Source of the DNA: an uncultured Alphaproteobacteria bacterium
GTDB lineage: Bacteria; Pseudomonadota; Alphaproteobacteria; HIMB59; GCA-002718135
Direction: 5' to 3'
DNA length: 61,217 nt
Assembly (NCBI GenBank): GCA_902577905.1
Contig: CACHAQ010000006.1
Coordinates: forward strand, 1 to 61,217
Part shown: in pieces, positions 54,812 to 61,217 of the stretch
Layout: every line of letters begins with the position of its first letter
Position numbering within the stretch: the first letter of the stretch is position 1
Position numbers and translations under genes: made by a program
The notes under the pieces: generated by a model
Seen by the model: the letters and a program-made list of their open reading frames with translations, nothing else
Told to the model about the DNA's origin: nothing
The model's database searches: none

Positions 54812-55649
54812 AATTATTAATGCTGAAACAAGGATACCTTATTTAATTTTATTAATAGTTTTTATTATTTCAATTTACCCATTTTTTTATATGATATCAA
54901 CATCATTGATGACAGCTGGAGAAGCGTCAAATCAATATTTATTTCCAAAAAAATTGATGTTTGAAAATTATTATGAAGTTTGGACATCTAATAGATTCCA
55001 ACGTTATACATTTAATAGTTTAATAATAAGTTCAATAATTGTCATTGGCGTTTTATTAACTAGTATTCCAGCAGCATACTCTTTTGCCAAAATAGAATTC
55101 CCATTTAAAAATATCATATTCTACATGTTGTTACTTTCATTGATGATTCCAGAAATTATTACATTATTACCTCATTTATTAATTATAAGAGGGGAAATTA
55201 TTCCATTGCCATTTGGACCTTCTTGGATGAATAGTCTTCAAGGTTTAACAGTTCCATTTATGGGAAATATTTTTGTAATTTTCTTATTAAGACAATATTT
55301 TAAAAAGATACCAAATGAATTATGGGATGCTGCAAGACTAGATGGATCTTCTCATTTAAATTTTTTACTCAAGGTAGTAATCCCAATGAGTAAACCTATT
55401 ATTGTGACAGTCTCTTTATTTACTTTTATTATAGCGTGGAATAGTTTTGCTTGGCCTTTACTTATATTAACTAGAGATGATTGGTATCCTGTAACAGTTT
55501 CCATCTATAGTTTTGTGAGAGAAGTGGGACCTAATTTTAATTTATTGATGGCTGCTTGCTTAATTGCAATATTCCCAATTTTAGTATTATACTTTTTTAC
55601 TCAGAAGTTATTCATAGAAAGTATATCAAACTTTGGATTAAAAGAATAA
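54804..55649 (+). CDS. Sugar-type ABC transporter permease, MalG/UgpE-like
   Basis: The 281-residue protein has six predicted helices, the segment YPFFYMISTSLM, and the MalG-family EAA loop DAARLDGSSHLNFLLKVVIPMSKPI. It pairs with the preceding permease to form the membrane channel of a carbohydrate-type importer. The start overlaps the previous gene by 8 bp, and a 63-bp gap separates it from the binding protein gene. Confidence 0.93.
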   Translation: MTRIINAETRIPYLILLIVFIISIYPFFYMISTSLMTAGEASNQYLFPKKLMFENYYEVWTSNRFQRYTFNSLIISSIIVIGVLLTSIPAAYSFAKIEFPFKNIIFYMLLLSLMIPEIITLLPHLLIIRGEIIPLPFGPSWMNSLQGLTVPFMGNIFVIFLLRQYFKKIPNELWDAARLDGSSHLNFLLKVVIPMSKPIIVTVSLFTFIIAWNSFAWPLLILTRDDWYPVTVSIYSFVREVGPNFNLLMAACLIAIFPILVLYFFTQKLFIESISNFGLKE

Positions 55650-55718
55650 ATCAGTAAATTTTTTGTAACAAAACTTTAATTTTACCTCTATATTAATTAA
55701 TATTTTTACGGGGTGATT

Positions 55719-57053
55719 ATGAAATTTTATAAATATATTTTAAATTTCTTCTTAGCTTCTTTATTTTTTATCTCCTCGCAATCATTCGCAATTACTGCAC
55801 AAGATATTGAAAATGCAGATCCAGCAGGTCAAACTGTTGAATTCTGGGTTCAATATTCAGATGAAAGATTAGATGCAATGATGGCAAGAGCAGAAAGATT
55901 TGAAGCTGAAACAGGAATCAAAGTTAATGTTGTTCACAAAGGACATTATGGAAAAGTTCAATCTGCTATGATGTCTGCTGCTGGAACAAAAGATATAGCA
56001 GACGTTGCAAGAGGTTATGGTAACGCTGCTGCAGACATGTACTTAATTGGTGCCTCAATTGATCAAAATATTTTAGCAAATAGTAAAAAATGGGGTGTTT
56101 CTCAAGATGATATAGCAGATTGGGGTGCAAACTGGACTGTTGGCTTTTCACCATATTTTGATGGAAATCCAAAACTATTACATGAAGTTGGAAAATCAAT
56201 AGAGATCCTTTATTACAATGCAGATTGGTTAAAGGAACTAGGTTTAGATGCTCCTAAAACTCCTGCTGATTTTGCGGAAGCAGCATGTGCTGCAACCAAT
56301 CAAGATTATAGTGGTAAGATGGGTGAAGATGTTCCAAGTTATGGATATGAAATAGATACAGATGCAAGTAACTTTGCAGCATGGGTATTTGCGCATGGAG
56401 GTGATGTATTTGACTATGATAATGGTCAGTATATTTATAATGGCCCAAAAGCCATTGAAGCTATGGAATTCATTCAAGGAATGGCTAATAAAGGATGTGC
56501 AATAGTTGCAAGAGGTAAATACACTGACCAGCAATACTTAGGACAAGGTTCTGTTTTATTTGCTGCTGGCTCTACTTCCGGTATTACCTATTTTCAAAAA
56601 GCCATTGAAGAGGGTTACAATGGTAACTGGGATGTAGCTCCAATATCGTACACGACTAATGAACCAGTGCTTAACTTATATGGCGGTGGTTTAATTATGG
56701 GAAATTCAGGTGATGCCAATAGAATGGTAGCTGCATATCAGTGGATGAAATATATTTCTAATACTGAGAACTCAGCAGTTTGGTCAACTGAAAGTGGATA
56801 TGGTTTTGTTAGAACCTCTTCTGCAGATCATCCATTAATTGCTGAAAAAAGAGCTGAATTACCTCAATATGATAAATCATTAACAATGGTTCAATACGGA
56901 AAAGGTGAACCATCAGTTCCTGGTTATTATTCAGTTAGAGGTGAGGTTGAAAAAGCTTATGCAGCAATCATTAATGGTGATGATATCATTTCAACATTAA
57001 ATCAATTAAATGAAGATGCTAATGCAATATTAGCTGATGCAACTGCAGAGTAG
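55719..57053 (+). CDS. Extracellular solute-binding protein, family 1 (sugar type)
   Basis: About 444 residues from the ATG at 55719, which has a GGGG-type ribosome site just upstream; an in-frame GTG at 55713 is less likely. A signal peptide ends at QSFA (about residue 24). The mature protein is a MalE/UgpB-type binder: VEFWVQYSDERLDAMMARAERFEAETGIKV, EILYYNADWLKELGLDAPKTPADF, and WDVAPISY plus a C-terminal SVRGEVEKAYAAIINGDD segment. The ligand is likely a sugar or sugar derivative (inference). A terminator follows 21 bp later. Confidence 0.92.
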   Translation: MKFYKYILNFFLASLFFISSQSFAITAQDIENADPAGQTVEFWVQYSDERLDAMMARAERFEAETGIKVNVVHKGHYGKVQSAMMSAAGTKDIADVARGYGNAAADMYLIGASIDQNILANSKKWGVSQDDIADWGANWTVGFSPYFDGNPKLLHEVGKSIEILYYNADWLKELGLDAPKTPADFAEAACAATNQDYSGKMGEDVPSYGYEIDTDASNFAAWVFAHGGDVFDYDNGQYIYNGPKAIEAMEFIQGMANKGCAIVARGKYTDQQYLGQGSVLFAAGSTSGITYFQKAIEEGYNGNWDVAPISYTTNEPVLNLYGGGLIMGNSGDANRMVAAYQWMKYISNTENSAVWSTESGYGFVRTSSADHPLIAEKRAELPQYDKSLTMVQYGKGEPSVPGYYSVRGEVEKAYAAIINGDDIISTLNQLNEDANAILADATAE

Positions 57054-57074
57054 TTTAATTATTTTACTTTTATT

Positions 57075-57101
57075 AAGGGTGGTTTATACCACCCTTTTTT
57101 T
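57075..57101 (+). terminator. Rho-independent terminator after the sugar-binding protein gene
   Basis: AAGGGTGGT-TTAT-ACCACCCTT gives a 9-bp stem, followed by a run of Ts that ends at 57101, immediately before the ATG of the next gene. Confidence 0.93.
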
Positions 57102-57662
57102 ATGATCATAGTTTGTTCTCTTAATGATTTACCGAATGTGTGTGAAAGCATACAGCCCAAATATCTTGTATCAGTAATTGATCCTGGATATGCACCAGAA
57201 ACACCCAAGGGTGTAAAAAATCATTTAAAGTTAGGATTTGATGATATTATTGAAATTAGTAGCAATAATAAAATATTTCGATTGAATACTGATGAAATAC
57301 CACAAATTCTACCTGCGGAAAAACATGTAAATTCAATAGCTAATTTTACTTCTTCATATACTTATGATGAAGATATCGTTATTCATTGTTGGTGTGGTGT
57401 CTCAAGATCAATGGCAACAGCTACTTATTTACTATGTAGAGAAAACAAAACTAATATTGAAAATACAATTAAATATATTCGAAATCTTGCACCGCATGCA
57501 AACCCAAATAAATTATTGATAAATCACTTTGAAAAGAAATTAGATGTTAGCAATCAAATCTCAAAATCATTTTTAAAATTCCCGCATACTAAAACATACG
57601 ATTGTTCTTCAAATTTTGCACCTGTTACTTTATTTGATATAAAAGACATTGAAAAAAACTAA
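57102..57662 (+). CDS. Protein tyrosine phosphatase-like protein (HCX5R)
   Basis: The 186-residue protein has the phosphatase loop VIHCWCGVSRSMATA with C96 and R102 (HCX5R followed by Ser). A helical tail follows with HANPNKLLINHFEKKL. The N-terminus MIIVCSLNDLP matches the alphaproteobacterial PTP-like family, so the start is reliable even though it touches the end of a terminator T-run. Substrate unknown. Its stop overlaps the apt start by one base. Confidence 0.82.
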   Translation: MIIVCSLNDLPNVCESIQPKYLVSVIDPGYAPETPKGVKNHLKLGFDDIIEISSNNKIFRLNTDEIPQILPAEKHVNSIANFTSSYTYDEDIVIHCWCGVSRSMATATYLLCRENKTNIENTIKYIRNLAPHANPNKLLINHFEKKLDVSNQISKSFLKFPHTKTYDCSSNFAPVTLFDIKDIEKN

Positions 57663-58177
57663 TGAAAGAATACGTTCGAACAATTGCTGATTATCCTGTT
57701 GAAGGAATTCAATTCAGAGATATTACAACATTATTGCAAAATGCAGGACACTTTAAACAAGTCATTGATGATATGGTAAAACCATGGCAAAATAAAAAAA
57801 TAGACGCAGTTTTAAGTATAGAATCACGTGGATTTATTATGGCAGGGGCAATAGCTTATTTTTTAAATGCTGCATTTGTTCCTTTGAGAAAGCCTCATAA
57901 GCTTCCATTTGATACTTTCAAAACCTCATACGATTTAGAATATGGATCAACTGAAATGCATATTCATACAGATGCCTTAGATGGTCATAAAGATTTACTA
58001 ATTATTGATGATCTTTTAGCAACAGGAGGAACCGCACTTGCAGCAGTAGAGTTAATTAAAAAGTTTGAAGACAAAAACATTGTTGGTGCAGGTTTTATAA
58101 TAAATTTACCAGATTTAAGTGGTGATAAAAAACTATTTGAAAAAGGAATTGAGATACATTCTTTAATGGAGTTTTAA
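57662..58177 (+). CDS. apt: Adenine phosphoribosyltransferase
   Basis: The 171-residue protein has the Apt layout: YPVEGIQFRDIT, LSIESRGFIMAGAIA, LRKPHKLP and the PRPP-binding loop LLIIDDLLATGGTALAA. It salvages adenine to AMP. It overlaps the preceding PTP-like gene by one base and abuts the thiolase gene. Confidence 0.96.
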   Translation: MKEYVRTIADYPVEGIQFRDITTLLQNAGHFKQVIDDMVKPWQNKKIDAVLSIESRGFIMAGAIAYFLNAAFVPLRKPHKLPFDTFKTSYDLEYGSTEMHIHTDALDGHKDLLIIDDLLATGGTALAAVELIKKFEDKNIVGAGFIINLPDLSGDKKLFEKGIEIHSLMEF

Positions 58178-59317
58178 ATGAGAAATGCAGTTATTGTGGG
58201 TTACAAAAGATCACCTTTCACTTTTGCTCGTAAAGGTGAAATGGCTAATATAAGACCAGAAGACATTCTATCACAAACAATAAATCAATTACTTAATGAA
58301 ATTCAAATTAATAAAAATGACATAGAGGACATTATTACTGGTTGTGCGTATCCAGAAGGAGCACAAGGTAATAATATTGCTAAAATTGTTTCTTTCATGA
58401 CAGATATGCCAGAACATGTAGCAGGTATGACAGTTAACAGATGGTGTGGTTCTTCAATGCAAGCTATTCATGATGCAACTGGTGCGATTGCAATTAACTC
58501 AGGAGACGTTTTTTTATGTTGTGGTGTAGAAAGTATGACATTTATACCTATGAATGGTTTAACATACGATCCTCATCCTCAATTAAATAAAGATAATCCA
58601 AATGTATATATGTCTATGGGTATTACAGCTGAAAATGTTGCAAAAAAATTTAATATTTCTCGAAAAGAACAACAAGATTTTGCTATTAGCAGCCATTCTA
58701 AAGCTAATTTAGCTAGAGAATCAAATTTGTTCGACAATGAAATAGTTTCCATAACAAATAATGATGAGAAAATTAATAAAGATGGTGGAATTCGACCTAA
58801 CACCTCACATGAAATTTTAGATGGGTTAAAACTTGCTTTTGATGAGAATGGAACAGTTACAGCTGGTACAGCCTCACCATTAACAGATGGTGCATCAGCA
58901 GTAATTGTCTGTGAGGAAGAATATGCAAAAAAAAATAATTTAAATATTTTGGCTCGTATCAAATCTACTGCTGTAGTTGGTTGTCCACCAGAATTAATGG
59001 GCCTTGGCCCAATTAATGCATCTAAAAAGGCTCTTAAAAGAGCTAATTTATCTATTTCCGATATCGATATTGTGGAACTAAATGAGGCATTTGCTTCTCA
59101 ATCTTTAGCATGTATTAAAGAATTAAATATGGACATAAATAAAGTAAATATACATGGTGGAGCTATAGCATTAGGTCATCCTTTAGGTGCTACTGGAGCA
59201 AGGATTACAGGTAAAGTTGCAACTTTATTGCACAATAATAATAAAAAGTATGGATTAGCGACGCAATGCATAGGTTTAGGTCAAGGTATTGCAACTGTGT
59301 TAGAAAATATTAATTAA
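58178..59317 (+). CDS. Acetyl-CoA acyltransferase (thiolase)
   Basis: The 379-residue thiolase has the acyl-carrying cysteine C90 in MTVNRWCGSSM, the IHGGAIALGHPLGATGARI histidine box and the second cysteine near QCIGLGQG. It cleaves 3-ketoacyl-CoA in beta-oxidation, or runs the reverse. The long acyl-CoA dehydrogenase gene follows by 5 bp, forming a fatty-acid-type catabolic pair. Confidence 0.93.
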   Translation: MRNAVIVGYKRSPFTFARKGEMANIRPEDILSQTINQLLNEIQINKNDIEDIITGCAYPEGAQGNNIAKIVSFMTDMPEHVAGMTVNRWCGSSMQAIHDATGAIAINSGDVFLCCGVESMTFIPMNGLTYDPHPQLNKDNPNVYMSMGITAENVAKKFNISRKEQQDFAISSHSKANLARESNLFDNEIVSITNNDEKINKDGGIRPNTSHEILDGLKLAFDENGTVTAGTASPLTDGASAVIVCEEEYAKKNNLNILARIKSTAVVGCPPELMGLGPINASKKALKRANLSISDIDIVELNEAFASQSLACIKELNMDINKVNIHGGAIALGHPLGATGARITGKVATLLHNNNKKYGLATQCIGLGQGIATVLENIN

Positions 59318-59322
59318 ATATT

Positions 59323-61098
59323 ATGCAAATTTATAAAACACCACTACGTGAGTTTAAATTTCTAATCGAGGATTTTTTAAATCTTAAGGAAAGTGAAACA
59401 TTAAAAAAATTAGATTTAGAAACAAGTGATCTAATGCTTATCATTGAAGAGGCAGCAAAACTATGTGAAGAAACCTTACTCCCACTTAATCAAAGTGGAG
59501 ATAGCGAAGGATGTTCATTTAATAATGGAGTTGTGACTGCACCAAAGGGATTTAAAGAAGCTTATAAAACTTTTTCTGAAAATGGCTGGCAGGGACTGAA
59601 AGTAAAAGAAGAATTTGGTGGTCAAAACCTTCCTTATATTATGAATATGATTTTAGATGAAATGATAAGCTCTACTAATATGTCATTTGGTCTTTATCCA
59701 GGTCTTACAGCTAATGCAATCGATGCAATTGAAAAGAGTGCTAATGAAGATTTGAAAAATACTTATTTGCCAAAATTAACTAGTGGTAAGTGGACAGGAA
59801 CAATGAATTTAACTGAACCTCAATGTGGAACAGATCTTGGATTAAGTAAAACAATGGCAACACCATTAGATGATGGAAGTTATAGTATTACTGGTACTAA
59901 AATTTTTATTACATGTGGAGAGCACGATCTAAGTGAAAATATTATTCATTTAGTACTAGCAAGAACACCAAATGCTCCTCCTGGTATAAAAGGTATAAGT
60001 TTATTCTTGGTTCCTAAATTTTTACCAAATGGAAGTGGTGATTTTGATGAAAGAAATAAAGTTGAATGTGGATCAATAGAGAAGAAGATGGGTATTCATG
60101 CTAGTCCAACCTGTGTAATGCATTACAATGAAGCTAAGGGCTGGCTAGTAGGTGATCTTAATAAAGGAATGAGAGCGATGTTTATAATGATGAATGGTGC
60201 TCGTTTGTTTGTTGGCATACAAGGTTTAGGCTTATCAGAAACTGCTTATCAATCAGCACTTTATTATTCGAAAGAGCGTTTACAAGGAAAATTATCTTCC
60301 AGTAATCAAGTTGCTGATCCCATAATTGTTCATCCTGAAATCAGAAAAAACTTATTGTATATTAAATCGATTAATGAAGCAGTTAGAGGTTTAACTTTAT
60401 TGGCTGGAAATCACTTTGATAATATTGAAAATTCTTCAGATGACAAAGATAAGAAATTATCTGAAAATTTTATAGCACTCATGACGCCAATTATTAAATC
60501 ATATGCTTCAGACAAATCTGTAGAAAATACAAATCGAGCTATGCAAATCTATGGAGGTCATGGCTTTATAACTGATCATGGAATGGAACAACTAGTAAGA
60601 GATGCTAGAATTACAACAATCTATGAAGGTACAAACGGTATTCAGGCTTTAGATTTAATAGGAAGAAAATTACAAACTGATAATGGTGCATTATTTAATG
60701 AATTTTTTACTATGATTGATAATTATCAAGTTAAAATTTCTAATAATCAAAATATGAAAAAATATATTGATTTATTTATGCCTTCATATGATTCTTACAA
60801 AAGTATTTTTGAATATATTAAATCCTTAAATGATGAAAATGAAATTAATTCTCATGCTGTAGAATTTTTAAATTTATCATCTTTGATTTCGCTAGGTTAT
60901 ATTTGGTTACAATATATAGAAATTTCATTAGAAAAATTAGAAAAGCAGGATGAAAGTTTTTATAAATCTAAAATTGAAACTGGTAACTTCTTTTTAACTA
61001 AATTATTAGGTGAAACACAAGTCCTTTGTCAAAATATAAAATCTGGTGGAAAATACTATAATGATTATAATGATAAATATTTTGAAACAGCAATCTAA
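59323..61098 (+). CDS. Long-chain-type acyl-CoA dehydrogenase (DmdC-like family)
   Basis: This 591-residue acyl-CoA dehydrogenase belongs to the long form with an extra C-terminal helical domain. Its start (IYKTPLREFKFLI) is typical of this group, as is MNLTEPQCGTDLGLSKT. The catalytic glutamate is E435 in TTIYEGTNGIQALDL. The family includes DmdC, which oxidises 3-methylmercaptopropionyl-CoA from DMSP, and general FadE-like enzymes, so the substrate cannot be decided. No dmdA or dmdB is in the window. The stop overlaps the start of the next gene (TAATG). Confidence 0.9.
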   Translation: MQIYKTPLREFKFLIEDFLNLKESETLKKLDLETSDLMLIIEEAAKLCEETLLPLNQSGDSEGCSFNNGVVTAPKGFKEAYKTFSENGWQGLKVKEEFGGQNLPYIMNMILDEMISSTNMSFGLYPGLTANAIDAIEKSANEDLKNTYLPKLTSGKWTGTMNLTEPQCGTDLGLSKTMATPLDDGSYSITGTKIFITCGEHDLSENIIHLVLARTPNAPPGIKGISLFLVPKFLPNGSGDFDERNKVECGSIEKKMGIHASPTCVMHYNEAKGWLVGDLNKGMRAMFIMMNGARLFVGIQGLGLSETAYQSALYYSKERLQGKLSSSNQVADPIIVHPEIRKNLLYIKSINEAVRGLTLLAGNHFDNIENSSDDKDKKLSENFIALMTPIIKSYASDKSVENTNRAMQIYGGHGFITDHGMEQLVRDARITTIYEGTNGIQALDLIGRKLQTDNGALFNEFFTMIDNYQVKISNNQNMKKYIDLFMPSYDSYKSIFEYIKSLNDENEINSHAVEFLNLSSLISLGYIWLQYIEISLEKLEKQDESFYKSKIETGNFFLTKLLGETQVLCQNIKSGGKYYNDYNDKYFETAI

Positions 61099-61217
61099 TG
61101 ACTATAAAAATTTATAAACCTTCAAAAACTTCTATGCAGTCAGGTTTTAAAAAAACTAAATTGTGGCTAGCGGAATATATTTCTGAAGTAGAAAAAGTAA
61201 AAGATTCTTTAATGGGT
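61098..61217 (+). CDS. NDUFS4-like complex I accessory protein (5' end only)
   Basis: The frame runs from the ATG at 61098 to the window edge, 40 residues: IYKPSKTSMQSGFKKTKLW near the start and KVKDSLMG at the edge. This matches the 'ETC complex I subunit conserved region' (NDUFS4/18-kDa) family, which in alphaproteobacteria begins 'iY.PaKTAMQSG...T..W'. It is expected to be a soluble accessory subunit of NADH:ubiquinone oxidoreductase. It overlaps the previous stop by one base. Confidence 0.82.
   Translation, partial: MTIKIYKPSKTSMQSGFKKTKLWLAEYISEVEKVKDSLMG

Noticed and set aside
55966-56534. Minus-strand His/Leu-rich ORFs opposite the sugar-binding protein gene
   Set aside because: They are antisense shadows of a well-conserved binding protein, with low-complexity composition and no start context.
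1-61217. CRISPR arrays, insertion sequences, prophage or toxin-antitoxin genes
   Set aside because: No regularly spaced repeats, transposase or integrase motifs, phage structural genes or small paired toxin genes were seen.

Overview
The window is AT-rich (roughly a quarter to a third G+C by eye), densely coded DNA from the chromosome of an alphaproteobacterium. The lineage call rests on several alphaproteobacterial markers: a CBP3-type cytochrome bc1 chaperone, an Irr-like Fur regulator, an NDUFS4-like complex I accessory protein, and two conserved operons (smpB-rpoZ-rsh-acpS-lepB-rnc-era-recO-parC and rpiB-glyA-nrdR-ribD-ribE-ribB-ribH-nusB-thiL). Low G+C, tiny intergenic gaps, a proteorhodopsin, TRAP and sugar ABC transporters and three scattered single tRNA genes suggest a streamlined surface-ocean lineage. 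SAR11 or HIMB59/AEGEAN-169-like is my best guess, but this is inference.

Layout. 1-3.3 kb: very AT-rich surface-glycan-type genes (a partial P-loop/sulfotransferase-like gene, a CMP-sugar synthetase homologue, a DRE-TIM aldolase and an SDR) plus yjbQ. A 363-bp non-coding stretch with inverted repeats follows, then tRNA-Ser(GCU). 3.7-13.3 kb: the dapA to parC housekeeping block. 13.3-20.4 kb: a SABATH-type methyltransferase, a TakP-like TRAP transporter with a giant DctM, and glutaryl-CoA dehydrogenase. 20.5-29.4 kb: the rpiB to thiL riboflavin/nusB operon and a K+-independent H+-pyrophosphatase. 29.4-32.3 kb: bamE, CBP3 chaperone, rpmF, plsX, ihfA and a MerR regulator. 32.4-38.6 kb: proteorhodopsin with a terminator, rplM-rpsI-argC-lipoprotein-hom-recJ and tRNA-Glu. 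38.6-46.8 kb: quinone oxidoreductase, acetoacetyl-CoA synthetase, Irr, a hydrolase, NhaD, and thiBP under a TPP riboswitch. 46.8-61.2 kb: tRNA-Pro, GST, Fe-ADH, SulP, YtoQ, a methyltransferase, an amidotransferase, a MOSC protein, a sugar ABC transporter, a PTP-like protein, apt, a thiolase, a long acyl-CoA dehydrogenase and the start of an NDUFS4-like gene.

Energy and nutrient themes: a blue-type proteorhodopsin and a H+-PPase (both with strong Shine-Dalgarno sequences), a Na+/H+ antiporter, and binding-protein-dependent uptake of an organic acid, a sugar-like substrate and thiamine. The thiamine and sugar ABC systems have no ATPase gene in the window.

The most notable signal is that four conserved genes (era, recO, ribD, bamE) are each broken by single-base excesses in poly(A) runs, five sites in all. 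Removing one A at each site restores a full family-length protein every time. This is either a systematic homopolymer over-call or real poly(A)-tract frameshifting; the sequence alone cannot decide.
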